Shown here piece after piece: positions 30,101 through 41,249 of a stretch of 64,000 nt of DNA. The translations under genes and the position numbers were made by a program. The notes under the pieces are model-generated. The model did no database searches. It was not told the DNA's origin and saw only the letters and a list, made by a program, of their open reading frames with translations. Every line of letters starts with the position of its first letter. Position 1 is the first letter of the stretch. The stretch comes from Lateolabrax maculatus (taxonomy: Eukaryota; Chordata; Actinopteri; Acropomatiformes; Lateolabracidae): positions 3,982,001 through 4,046,000 of the forward strand of contig CM062213.1 of the NCBI GenBank assembly GCA_031216445.1, given 5' to 3'.

Positions 30101-31670
30101 AGAAAAATGTCCCCATATCTTATTGCACAAATGAGAAAATTTGATCATGGTTGTAGCGGTCTGCATACATGCAACTGATTTAATAGAGGAGTTAAGTAAT
30201 TTTTCCAGTCTGAGTGTCGCTCCTTTTGATGCTTTTCTGCACATGGTTCTGCGGTCAAAGTAGAAACCTCACGAAAATCCACGTGCCGCCGTTTAATGTA
30301 AGAAAAACTTTCTGTCCCTTATTGATTTTGTGCTGAGGCAGAAATCACAAATGCACGGCGTGCTGTGGCTCTAACAACATGAGTGAAAGTCAGTGAGGTT
30401 ACTCGCCCTCTGCAGCCGACGCCAGCGCGCTGCGCGCTGTGTTTTGGCGCAGCTCGGTGTCCGCGCTGACCTCTCCTGCGACGTGTGAATGGGTCATTAT
30501 TCATGATGTGTTTCTCTCTGCTTCCTCCAGTCCGCTGCTCGACGCGCAGGCACCTGCTGTGCAAACTGCCAGACCACCACCACCACCCTGTGGAGGCGCA
30601 ACGGGAACGGAGACCCGGTGTGTAACGCCTGCGGCCTTTACTTTAAACTGCACAATGTAAGTAGCCTGGAAAAAACGCTGCACTCAAGTGCGGGGTTTTG
30701 GGTGAGGAGGAGGAGGAGGAGGAAGAGGAGGGGGTGGGTGGGGGGGAGCGGTGCTGGTCGTTAACTGGTCAAGTGGGCGGACAGCTCGTATCGATTTAGG
30801 AGCAGAGAAACTGTGAGAGTGTGGAGGCCAAAGCCTGCTCACCCTGTCGAGCAGAACCCACCGGTCCTCTTTTTTTTTATTAATCCATCGTTGTTTCAAT
30901 GGGGGGCGTCAGTCCCCGGAGAGGCTGCAGGGTGGGACTGTCATTCAGTGTAACGGCGTCGGTTACACTGATGAGGATTTGTCTGAGGCTGCTCCTTTCA
31001 GCTCCATCCCCATGTATTCATACTGACCAGGACGGTTCTGTTTGGTTTTAAATTAGACAAAAGCCCCCCTCCCAAAAAACGCCCCTGACTCGCCTTATAA
31101 TGGAGCCATATATGCAAAACAGCTGCTCATTATTTATAGCATTTATTTCACACTGGTGTAACTCATAACACTGGGCTACCATGAAAGAAAAAACAAGTAA
31201 ATCCTAATTGGCAATTCAGTGTGTGACATTTTCCTGGTGACATTTTGAATTATGGTGAACAAGTCGCAGCTAAGGGCGAAATAAACCTTCAGCACTATCC
31301 TGTAGTATTGACACTGTCAGTGAAGCTTTTTTTTTGTTGGGCTTGGCTTGAACTAATGTTCTGCTCTCCACAGGTCAACAGGCCCCTGACCATGAAGAAA
31401 GAAGGCATCCAGACACGCAACCGCAAGATGTCCAGCAAGTCCAAGAGGAACAAACGAGCAGGGGACGGCTACGACGAGCTATCCAAGTGCATGCAGGACA
31501 AGGCGTCTCCCTTCGGCGGCGCGCCCGGCCTCAGCCACATGACCCACATGGGTCACCTGCCCCCCTTCAGCCACTCCGGACACATGCTGCCTACTCCCAC
31601 GCCCATTCACCCTTCATTCGGTCACCCCCACCACTCCAATCGCTCGCCGGTCTGGGCCGAGCCTCACTGA
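23940..31670 (+). CDS. gata2a: GATA-binding factor 2 (zinc-finger transcription factor)
   Basis: Nuclear activator binding WGATAR; a master regulator of haematopoietic stem and endothelial cells and of some neurons (family knowledge). Coding exons 23940-24168, 24891-25457, 28099-28244, 30531-30656 and 31374-31670 sum to 1365 nt, giving 454 aa (human GATA2 480). Seen in order: a GATA2-type N-terminal activation region, a proline/serine-rich middle with KYQVSLADGMKMES, the N finger (Cys 270, 273, 291, 294), the C finger (Cys 324, 327, 345, 348), a basic NRPLTMKKEGIQTRNRKMS tail, and HLPPFSHSGHMLPTPTPIHP. The very end, HHSNRSPVWAEPH, departs from the SSMVTAMG end of mammalian GATA2. The a-paralogue is assigned from rpn1/rab7a synteny and the intact +9.5-like intronic enhancer. 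Two alternative 5' exons are likely. Confidence 0.95.
24484..24510. repeat. (GA)n microsatellite in a gata2a intron
   Basis: Interrupted GA run within the intron after the ATG exon. Confidence 0.85.
24891..25457 (+). CDS. gata2a: gata2a second coding exon, residues 77-266
   Basis: 567-nt GC-rich exon encoding CRPHLIHSPGIPWLDPGKAA, FSFPPTPPKDV-like YSFPPTPPKDVSPDPGP, ATHHPIPTYPAYPLPPHEY and LFHPGSLLGGSSSSFTPK. Acceptor TTTCAG ends at 24890 and donor GTGAGT starts at 25458. It is shorter than the human exon because Gly/Ala/Ser runs are missing. Confidence 0.97.
25458..28098 (+). other. gata2a intron before the N-finger exon
   Basis: 2.6 kb without recognised exons. It holds poly(A) at about 27566-27585. 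AT-rich patches around 25880-26000 and 26700-27060 are non-repetitive and could be regulatory, but nothing specific supports that. Confidence 0.5.
28099..28244 (+). CDS. gata2a: gata2a N-terminal zinc-finger exon, residues 266-314
   Basis: Encodes [20 protein letters not shown] through KPKRRL, with the CX2C-X17-CX2C finger that binds FOG cofactors and modulates DNA binding. All four zinc ligands are present. The donor position corresponds to human codon 339, the intron holding the +9.5 enhancer. Confidence 0.98.
29130..29240 (+). promoter_or_regulatory. GATA-site patch in the inter-finger intron
   Basis: AGATAA at 29198-29203 and an inverted GATA (TATC) at 29213-29216 lie about 10 bp apart, in a non-repetitive block also holding TTAACATTAG. 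It is about 250 bp upstream of the +9.5-like element and may be part of the same enhancer. Confidence 0.35.
29410..29600 (+). promoter_or_regulatory. gata2a intronic enhancer, counterpart of the mammalian +9.5 kb (zebrafish i4) element
   Basis: Core at 29444-29490: CAGTTG E-box (29444-29449), ETS-type TTTCC (29450-29454), TATCTG (29463-29468), an 8-bp spacer, then AGATAAGGAAG with GATA (29477-29482) and ETS GGAA (29483-29486). The order and the 8-bp E-box-to-GATA spacing equal the mammalian CATCTG-N8-AGATAA composite, and the intron is the same. In mammals this element drives GATA2 in haemogenic endothelium, and patient mutations in it cause GATA2 deficiency (established). The CATCTG position reads TATCTG here, so the canonical E-box is lost. 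A further reverse GATA (TTATC) occurs at about 29566. Confidence 0.75.
30531..30656 (+). CDS. gata2a: gata2a C-terminal zinc-finger exon, residues 315-356
   Basis: 42 codons, phase 0, encoding SAARRAGTCCANCQTTTTTL and NACGLYFKLHN, the DNA-binding finger with Cys 324, 327, 345 and 348. Differences from human are NGNGD for NANGD and YFK for YYK. Acceptor CTCCAG ends at 30530 and donor GTAAGT starts at 30657. Confidence 0.98.
30657..31373 (+). other. gata2a last intron
   Basis: 717 nt. It begins with a purine-rich (GGA)n-like stretch at about 30700-30740, then a GC-moderate spacer. No exon or known element is recognised. Confidence 0.6.
31374..31670 (+). CDS. gata2a: gata2a last coding exon, residues 357-454 and stop
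   Basis: Encodes the basic tail of the C finger (VNRPLTMKKEGIQTRNRK), ELSKCMQDKASPF and the conserved HLPPFSHSGHMLPTPTPIHP. TGA is at 31668-31670. After SFGHPH the sequence no longer matches the usual vertebrate end. Confidence 0.94.
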   Translation, partial: VNRPLTMKKEGIQTRNRKMSSKSKRNKRAGDGYDELSKCMQDKASPFGGAPGLSHMTHMGHLPPFSHSGHMLPTPTPIHPSFGHPHHSNRSPVWAEPH

Positions 31671-32580
31671 GGCCCCCCTCCAGACCCAGAACTCCTCCGC
31701 CTGTAGGAGCCACCGCGTCGCCATTAACACTAAATGGCCTCCACATCACGTTTGAAAAAGCTGAGCGGACTTGTTTGCTGTGTGGTTGCACGGGGAAGGG
31801 TTTCAGTCGGTCTTAAATGACTGGAGGTCGCGTCATGCCTGACCTCACTGATGGGATGCTGCGGAGCAGGACTTGAGCGGACTCTGTGAAGAGCTAATGC
31901 GGCGAGGGGTTCGTTAGTCCCTGGGTGACCGAGGCTTGCGGGAGTGGAGTGAATGGAAACGCTTGTCATTCTTCTTGCTTATTTTTACTAAGTCACTTTG
32001 GTACCCACCTCTCCCTGACCCTGTAACAGGAGACGCACGAGAGGTCTTAAAAAGAACCGCTGTTTTCACCTCACGACTATCTCATTATACACTGAGATAC
32101 GTGCACCCTGTCCATCCCCGGGGCTGTCTGTGCAGACACACTCTTCAGTGCTGGAAGTCTTGAGAGTGGCTGGCAGCTGCAGCACCCGTACACCTCTGTT
32201 ACGAACCAGTCCGACGCAGACTACAGTACCCACAAACCAGTGCGCTCCTCACATGCTGGATTGTACACGACCACAACGCTCACCTGTTTTTAATAATGGA
32301 CTTTTATGGAAAAAAAGACACAGTAAATAGAGTGTTTATAAATGCTTAATTGCTATTCTTGTTGTTATATTTGATGTTATAATTATTGCTACGATAATTT
32401 ATTTTCACTCTTTAAGCTTTCGTCAACGACACATGGAAACTGTTATGATTTTAATTTCATGGTTATTACGTAAAGAAAAACACTGACCTATCTTAGATGA
32501 AAAGTCCCTGAGCTGTACGTTTTTATCATTTTTCCATCTCACAAAAGTAAAGGAAATAAAGTTTAATACTAAAGTAAAAT
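31671..32580 (+). other. gata2a: gata2a 3'UTR and poly(A) signal
   Basis: About 0.9 kb trailer, GC-rich at first and AT-rich later, with AATAAA at 32555-32560. Cleavage is expected near 32575. The second half (32330-32480) is AT-rich and could carry post-transcriptional elements. Confidence 0.75.
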
Positions 32581-35500
32581 CTGTCACTGCCTCGTAAGTT
32601 TAGTCTTGTCTGTCTGTATCATTTTCACACACACACACACACAAACATATAGCATTAGACTATCCTCCTTTCTAATGAAGAGTGCTTGATTATTAAAATC
32701 ATAAGTGATATCAGATGCATCAAGGGAAGCTCTGTGATCCCTTAAGCATGGTAATGCTTTGGTCAGGCTCCTCCTCTATCTGTGATGCCACGTTGTTAAG
32801 AGAAGGCCTCTTTGTGGAGCTGAGGCCCCAGGCTGGACCATTGTACCCAGACAGCAGACTCCAGCGAGGGGCTCCAGAGTCACACACAGTCATACGTATG
32901 CACACACCCACATGCTCACGCACACGCAAAAACAAACACAAACCCTAATTCACACCCTTATTTAACCAAATAACCCCTGCAAGGTCGTCTTTTTTAAACC
33001 TCTAAACAGGCAGATTTTCTTTAGAATTTGCACTGAGTCGTGAGTGCAGTTCGGCGGGAGCCTTTTTACTGGCGGAGTGGCCCTCTCTGTTGGCTGCAGT
33101 GATTGGAGTGAGAGGAAGGACAGCGGGTCTTTAGTGGGAGAGAGAAGAGGAAGGAAAGGCAATCAGGCGACCTGAGCAAACACGTGGGGGTCTGCTCAGA
33201 CCCTTCGCACACAGATGTGCACGCAGCTGAGGCTGCCAGGAAGCAGGCGTCGACTCTGTTGCTCCCTCATCTCGTTTTTTTCTCTCTCTCTTTGTTTTGT
33301 TTATCTTTTTTTACCCTCCCTGTTTCTGCTATTTCTGCATTTATTCTGTTCTGTCTTTTTCTCTCCTCCGTTCCCTCGCTCTCTATATGTTGGCCGTTGC
33401 GTCTCTCCCTCCCATTTGGACGATTACAGTAAAATAAAGGGACTGAAGGAACTTTGAACAGAGCCAGCCGCTAATGAGTCTGCTCGATTAGGGCCAATTT
33501 GAGGTCATCGTCGCTGAGTTCAGCATACCCTCACACACCCACGGCACAAACCATCCGATTAAACAGTTCAAGCTAAAAGTGGACTACTACCCCTCCCTGA
33601 ACCCTCCACCCTGCTCACATCTGCTAGACTGCTGTGGAGGTTGATCTGCTGGGGTTTCCCAGAGGCTGGATCGGTACAAATTGGAAATAATATTTATCCA
33701 GAGATTTATATAGGTGCTGTTTTGTTATCCAGTGTGGCTGGAGCACTGTGTTGTCAGCTTATGCTACACCATAGCACCCTCAGCACTGACTGGCTGCATG
33801 TGAGTGTCTGTTTTCAGAGAGGGGGTGGGATCCCTCCGATCCACTTGCTGAACACCAGTGAAAATGTAACGCTCGACTGCCAATGAGCAGTCAAGCCATC
33901 TGTGAGTAGCACAGCGCTGTGGGTGCTGGGCCGTGTACGGGCCCACGGCTCCAGCGGGTTGTGTGCCGCCCGCCGCAGCCAGCGAGCCTGCTCGGCCGGG
34001 CTTGGCCGGACTCCCGGAGCCTGAGAGGGGGAGACGGAGAGAGCCAGCACTCTTCAATGAGGCCCCTCCAGAGGGAAGGGGCAGCCCTCCCAAAAATAAT
34101 ACAGCAGTCTGCCCGGCCAGCGACTCCCAGAGCACACACACACACACACACACACACGAACATGCATGTGTACATACATACAAGGATGTATGACAAAGCC
34201 TCTCATGCCCGATGCAGAGGCACTGTTTGTGGAAAGCAGAGCAACATTTTGTCTCTGAGGCCTGAAAAGACATTAGGTAGCGGGCACATGACATGCACGC
34301 TTGCTCCTGAAATGAATGCTTGGCTAAGTGTTTTGGTAGTCAACATGTGCCACAGTTGCTCCATTTTCTCCTCCATTAAACTCATCCAGACTCTGTAATG
34401 TGAGGGCTTTGTATACTTTTTACTCGCCACTGGTCCAACAGCTACAGTGACCAGAACAATCCCTAACTCCTAACTCACGTCGAGAATTATGTGACACGAA
34501 AAAAGAGCCGTAAAACAGGACGTTACTTATCTTCACTATCAAAGTGGCGTTCCATAGAAGTGATGAAGAGGAGAGATCTCGCATGCGTCGGCGGGGTGAA
34601 CATGGTGGCCACCTAGATCAGAGCACTGAGAGGTTTACGACTTCAACCTGGAACTGGATGTTTCAACTCATCTCGACTCCCTAACTCCTTTTCTTTCTCC
34701 CCTCTGCTCTTCCGTTCGTCCTCCCCCACCACCACCACCTCCACCAACGCTCATTCCCTCTCTGAGCTCCATGCAACTCTCCATCTCTTCACCCCCCCCC
34801 CCCCCCCCCCCCACTACTCCCACTCTTTTCTTGTCTCCCTCTCCCCTAGTGTATTTGTTTTTGCATCAAATTGAATTAGCGAAATCAAAAGGTATCCCGA
34901 CCATCCCCTCGCAAAGTTGAGTTAGGGAGAGAGAGACACAGAAGATGAAAGGAAGTGGAGCGCAGTTCAGATGCAGGTCTCTTTGTGTGTGTGTTGCAGT
35001 GGGGGTTGACCTTTGCCTGGGCCTAACTAAAAAAGCATCCCTCCTTCCTCAGACTCCCAGAAGGATATTAAGGCTGCAAGACGGGACAATATTTAGATAA
35101 TACAAAACATGGTACATGTATTCCTGCCTTTATTTGTCATAAAGTTCAGTCACTCAGTAAGTCGCTTGTTTCTTGACCACATACAAAAAGAGAACTTATG
35201 CTTTGCTATGCCGTGATGAAGCTTTAACTACGCTCTTAACTCTCTGACTTGTAGTGGATACCAAGTCATAGTGAGTGTGCTATGTTGAGACCCACACGTG
35301 AACTTCCTCTTTTCATGGATCAAGAGAAATTCATAGAAATACCCCTCTGACAGGAAAAAGGTGGGTACATTCAGTCAAACACCCGGTGAACACTATTCAT
35401 AGAAACCACTGCACATACTCAAAAAAAAAAAAAACTTTTAACACCTGTTAAATTAATCAACCATACCACGTAGTGATGACTTGATCGGCAAAGCTCTGAC

Positions 35501-36250
35501 ACTGATAACTGTCGCTCAGAGAGAAGCGGAGCTGACAGCAGATAATCACTGATGACCTCTGTTGACAGGAAACAACCGCATCCTGACCTGTCAGAATACT
35601 AAATCTCACTGATGATCTCCCCAAATGTCAGAAATTAGTAAGAAAACGTCAAAAGTGTTTTGCTCTTGTATCATTTTGTCTCCCCAGTGACCTCTTTGGT
35701 TCTTCACGTTTTTCTTTTTCCCCACTTCATGCAGAACATTGAAAGGCTGCTGTACTAGTTACAGCTGCACACTAAGCTTGACTGAGGCAGTGAAAAAAAA
35801 AAGATAAAAACAGGAAGTGAGAAGTCCAAACAGGAAACACTTATGTTGTACTATTAGGACCAATTAAGACTATAGAGGTCTGACAGAGACAGCAAAAAGA
35901 GTTTGATTACGAGGGGTACCAGGCTTGTACAGTGTTTAAGTGTAATTCTCTGAAAGGTTTCATCCTGCAGGGTAACATCCTGTATGCAGGAAGAGCATCT
36001 ACTGCTAAAACCAGTCTTCCACTTGCTGTATTAATATACATTTGTTAACTAGTTGTTGAATTATTTGGGCTATAGGACATTTGTTCTACATGAAACTCAT
36101 GCTAGAGCACAAGCGCTACCCACATGACAAAGCTGACCGTTAATGTTCAATATATTTTTTACTTCACTTGAGATGAAAGGTTTACAATTTTTATACCTAT
36201 AACTGTATTTTGAGCATGAAGCATAGTAAGCACATACGTTTCTTTACCGT
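32580..36250. other. Downstream intergenic DNA, first part
   Basis: No gene recognised. It contains (AC)n at 32626-32643 and 34135-34157, poly(C) near 34792-34812, and a CpG-rich patch at 33905-34060 that differs sharply from its surroundings. Confidence 0.5.
33905..34060. other. Isolated CpG-rich patch
   Basis: About 150 bp with many CpG and CCCGCC/GCCGG words, 1.3 kb beyond the gata2a poly(A) site. There is no conserved frame on either strand. It could be an orphan CpG island or regulatory block. Confidence 0.25.
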
Positions 36251-36259
36251 CAAACGTTT

Positions 36260-36405
36260 GTTGGCTCTTTTTAAGTGATATTTTAAAGAGTATGGTCTAG
36301 ACCTACTCTATGTGAAAAGTGTCCTGAGATAACTTCCGTTATGATTTGGCGCGATATAAATAATATTAACTTGACAAATTGACTTGATTGAAAAAAAAAA
36401 AGTCA
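36260..36405 (+). mobile_element. LINE-type 3' tail fragment
   Basis: Sequence of the form GTGAAAAGTGTCCTGAGATA, then GATTTGGCGCGATATAAATA, followed by a degenerate TTGACTTGA-type tail. This is a 3'-terminal pattern I know from many fish retrotransposon copies. No coding part remains. Confidence 0.5.
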
Positions 36406-39400
36406 AATAATTAATTTGAAAGTACGTTTTTTGACCCTCAGAAAGACATCTTTCTGAATTCTTCACCAACATTGATGGGATAGCTTGTTAATATGAGAGT
36501 AGAGAAGTGAAAGAGGGAAAGAACAAGGAGAGTGTTTCATATCATTCATCGGTGGCTTGAGAGCCACAATTTGTGGTTTTAACAAGGTTTCTGAGTAGAA
36601 TGTTGTAATAATGAAAGAGGTTTATGAGTGCATAGAGTTACGGGTCTTTGTGGTTGCTATGCTGTACTCCCAGATGATTACCCCCTCTCTAACTTGGTAT
36701 CCACTTGCCTCGCTCTGCTGACGGGGGTTTTACCGCCATGCTAATGTATCTGGGTTCCTCTGTTTGCACACAATCCCTGCTCAAATGAGGCGGATACAAA
36801 ATCCTGACGCCATTCAGCTGCCCTAATCACATGAACTTGCTGCAATTCAAACTAAGACCATTATGAATTGGCATCAGTCATCTGACCGTTTTCCCACTCT
36901 GGTCACATTCTTTTCTACAGTAGTCGAGGGTGTAATCTGCAAAAAAAAAAAAAAGCAGCTGTCAGAAGCAGGGTGTGGACATGCAGAGCTCCCCTCCCTC
37001 GACTCACCCTGAAAACGAGGTCAGTCTCCTCTCACCTGGGACAGGGAGCATTCAGGATGTTCACCTGGGACAGGTAGTGTTCGGCTCTCATTCATGCCGT
37101 GTTCTGCTGCGCTGAGGCCCTCCTGCCCACCTGCTCCGACAGACAAATTCATCCCCACTGTCTGAGGACAAATGAGCCCATTCATCTGGAGGCTCCCATT
37201 GACAAACCGAGGGGCAAGTACAGTACTAATGCCTGGGAGGGCTCAGGGGAGTGGGCGTCTGGACCTGCCGTCCTCTTCCGCACCCATATAATGTCCCTAA
37301 CCATTCCCAGCCCCCGCCCCGCTCCACTCGCTTTCACCGGCAGGTAACTGGAGAAAGGCGTGAGTGGGGGAGTCGAGGGCACCTTGGCCCGTGGCCAGGA
37401 GTGAGAGGATGGGACCCAGGTGCCTACCCCTGGACGGATCCTCTGGACACTCCCACAGGGACCGATGACCAGACAGAGAACGGGAGGAAGGTGGAGGACA
37501 GTAGAAGCCCACAGAGACCTGCCGTGCCCTGCTCAGAATCTCAAGCTGTTCAGCTCGCTATTGTAGACGTAACGATGGTTGCTTGTGTGGTGGATTAAGT
37601 GACAGAGCTGCTCTGTGGCTGCCCTGAATTCACTGTCAAGCCTCCTTCATTCTCATGGACCAAGTTGTCCTCACAACAAAGCATAGCTGCTCCTAATGCA
37701 TTGAGGTATTCAGGTGCTTCTAGATTGCTCGCTTGCATGGGTACACTTCTCCTTATGACAAGTTTGCCTTGTGTGCAGAGGTACACCAGGGAAATGCTGA
37801 CACGACTTCTAAAGAGAAGGAGCCAGCCGGTTAGGCCTCATTTCAAGTTCTGCTAATCTTAACGCTCATGCAGAAACACTGGCATGAGGTGAGGGCATTC
37901 CTAGATGACTTTTCTTAGTCTTTATCTTCAGTTTGTTGTGTCTTTGGCTGTGTTTACCCAACACTTGTCAGGTTAATACAGATAGGCAGAGACAAACACA
38001 CACAGACACATACACGGGACAGTTTTAAGACGAGGGGACAATGAATGAAACAGTGTGCTTCATTTTAACAAAGCGTTATACGATTAAACCATTAAAAGAC
38101 CACAGGGACATTTTGGAGTGAGATGAGAAAGATAAAAGTGTTATTTCGAAGGGGAAAAATTGTGGATGTGAAGAGCTCTATTTGATCAAAACAGCAGATA
38201 AAAAAGAAAAATAAAGTTTTTATATCTATTACTGTATCAATGTTTGATAATTTTTCTAAAAGTAAGCAGAAGTTTAGCACTTTGCAGTTAACACCTCTTA
38301 TTTTTGATGAGTGAGGTCAGTAAGACTATCCGTAGCACGTATCACCTCGATAACCTCAACATTTACGCAATGGACAGACAACCTGCTCTTCCACTGTCTG
38401 TCCTTGTTGAACTTTTGTCTTACTTTAAACCAGTTTCAGGGCTGGAGACATGTGCAGACCTGCAACCATTAGAACACAGTAGATGCCAAAATTCAGTGGA
38501 GACAGAAATTATCAGGGGCATCACACGAGCATACACTCACACACGCAGTGCAGGCCTATCTGTTGAGGATCGGTATGAAAAAAAGGCGTTGTGCTCACTC
38601 ATTGGCTCAGTGGGATGTTGCAACCCCAGCGCCTAACTGGTCCTTATCTCCCCTGAGCAGACTGCACAGCTTGATATGCATCTGTCATATTTGTCGGAAA
38701 GAAAAGACACCGCGGTGAAAGAACGATGAGTCAAAAAAAACGAGCTAGTGACATAAACTCACTTCCTGCGGTTTCTGCATGACCATGATCATTTACTCGT
38801 CTTACAGTTGACTCTCTCGAGACAAACACGTCCAACACAGTTACGGATACACGATATTACGCACTTGTACTTTCTCGTTTTCTCGCGTAGTGCACATGAG
38901 CGTCCTGTACTTTACATGCCTGCACAGGTGTACATTTTTGCAGTCACGCTGTCCTGTAAGAAAATACGAAAGCCAAGAGCTGATTGCCATCATTCCATCA
39001 TGGCCATTACCATGACGACAGATAAGGCCCTGTCCTCTTGTCGTCATAGTGGCCTTGCATCAGCTCCATCGGCTGCTGTGGCTAGCTGAGCCTCTTGCCG
39101 TGCGGGTACGAGTGTCTATCTGTGGGCTATCTGGCCTGATAAGAGCCGGGAAAGAGACAGCAGAGCGACACGTTTACCGCCGAGCTGCTCGCAGCGCTAA
39201 AGGTTGCAAAGAATATAGACAGAGCGGATGGTGAGAGGGTTAAAGTGTCGTGGACGGCTTCTTCATACAAGTGAACGTGCAGGCAAAACAACAGAAAATG
39301 CATTTCAGAAGTCCCATCTCCAACTTCTGGTGGGTCAGGTTGTAAAGGGGCCAAAGGTCATGCAGACGGGAACAATCTCTGTTCTCTTGCTCTGGTTAAA

Positions 39401-39500
39401 TCGAGTCTCTTTCTCTGTGCAACGTTTATGCCTGTGATTGACTTTTAGCCTGCCAAACCATCATTAATTGGCATCACACACACACTCATACAAACACATT
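36406..39500. other. Downstream intergenic DNA, second part
   Basis: No gene recognised. A 22-bp imperfect direct repeat built on CACCTGGGACAGG occurs at 37032-37053 and 37061-37082. The GC-richer stretch 37100-37560 gives long but featureless frames. Confidence 0.45.
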
Positions 39501-39503
39501 GCC

Positions 39504-39505
<2 letters not shown>

Positions 39506-39543
<38 letters not shown>
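39506..39543. repeat. (AC)n microsatellite
   Basis: About 19 perfect AC units. Confidence 0.95.
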
Positions 39544-39545
<2 letters not shown>

Positions 39546-40078
39546 TACAGGGCATCTAATCCAGCTAATCCACCCTGCCAGTTGAACAACTGGTAACATG
39601 GTTAATCACCCATGTAAAAATAAAGACAAGACCAAATTGACTGATAGAATTATTCCATTTACCCGTCTGATTAAAACATTTCATCACTGCCATGGTTCAC
39701 TGGAGATCATCTCGAAAAAAAGAAAACAACACATGAAAATTAATTAAAAGTCAGTGATGTAAACGGCTTCATTCAATTATTGGTGCAAATAACAAGCTCT
39801 GTAGCATGATAACTGGCACGTACAGACACATCAAATTAGCTTAGGGGGAAAATAGGGAATCAGGGAGCCACTTTGAAACTCTTTAAAAGGGCAGGACAGA
39901 CTTCTTGAAACAGGAGACACTTTCTCCAAACAAGGGAAGCACTCTCCTGAAAGGGAAGAATGAGCAGTTTACGACACCCTTTCAGACGGCAGAAATGCTC
40001 GCTGGACACGAGCTCGTTCGACCTCGGGTCACTTCCCAACAGCCCCTTGCTCCCGGTGTGACATCATAGGCCGCGGGG

Positions 40079-40139
40079 TGGCGGCGGCGGTGGTGGTGGT
40101 GGTGGTGGTAGCAGCGGTGGTGGGGGGGGTGTTGTGGTG
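40079..40139. repeat. (GGC/GGT)n triplet repeat
   Basis: Triplet run GGC then GGT, with AGC interruptions and a G-run. It gives a poly-His frame on the minus strand that I do not regard as a protein. Confidence 0.85.
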
Positions 40140-41208
40140 AAGTGTGCTGAGACCGTAGGGTGCAGGCCGGACTACGAGCGGACGCAAGGCAGAGAAAGGC
40201 AAAGTGAGACAAAGGAAAAGTGTGGTGGCTGAGAGAGGGCTCTCTGATTCGTTTCCTTGGCAGAATGACAAAACTGTGCGGAATGCAGTGGAGAGGGGAA
40301 AGAGAAGTGATCAAGAGCTCAAGAACGAGGAGAGGGGGGAAAAATAGACGACAGACGAGGGGAGAGAGGCCTGCTGAATAAGCCAGGATGGCAGGGCCTT
40401 CCATTGATTCATTTCCCCTTTCCCACCCTATTACCATTCTTTGTTTCTCTCTCCAACTCTCGTCTGTAGCGATTCAACCATTAGTTACCAGCCCACTGCT
40501 CCTTTCAGCTTTAAAAGAGTATTTTTCTGGTCTAGTGGAAGGAATAAAACAAAGGTGAGTGGCTGCTCTCTGCACACTGACACATGCAGATGTGTACACT
40601 GAAGACAGAGGCAAGCTGTACGAGCCTACAATTAATTTAGACACATACAAGTATGCACGCCCATGCACAGACACAGCTGACTACACACACACACACACAC
40701 ACAGAATTACAGTGGAAAGGGCAACAGGCTGCCGCTGTCAGCCACATTTCACAGTGGCCTATCATGGCCAGGCGTACCAGGCCTACGGCCAACCGCTGCT
40801 TATGCACTGGGTAAACACTACCACCTCGGCTACATGGAGTCTCACACACACTCACAGAGTGCCATCCAGCACGCAACCCCAGTCACACATACGGGCTGTG
40901 TGATTAATGGAGTGTGAGCATTAGATATGACAGCATTACTAAGCTTCTGTGATAAAGAGCCACACACGGCCATTCTGTTTCGTTTCTGGGCCGTTTTTGT
41001 ACCCATCGCTTGTGTCCATCCTTTCTCCGCCGACTCCCGGACTCCCGTCAAGTCACCTCGACGTTTTGCTCAGAAATACCACCTTGGCATAATGTTTCAC
41101 TTTTAATTTGACAGTGATGAAATGCTCGGCCTCGGTAAAGTATTTTTAATACCTCCATTATACTTTACAGGCTCTATACTGAATACTGGCAGCAGATCCA
41201 AGTTTCGA

Positions 41209-41211
<3 letters not shown>

Positions 41212-41245
<34 letters not shown>
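41212..41245. repeat. (AC)n microsatellite
   Basis: About 17 perfect AC units. Shorter AC runs lie at about 40684-40703 and 41710-41727. Confidence 0.95.

Positions 41246-41249
<4 letters not shown>

Noticed and set aside
39982..40437. 151-codon minus frame with poly-His
   Set aside because: The histidines come from the (GGT)n triplet repeat read on the other strand, and the rest has no recognisable feature.
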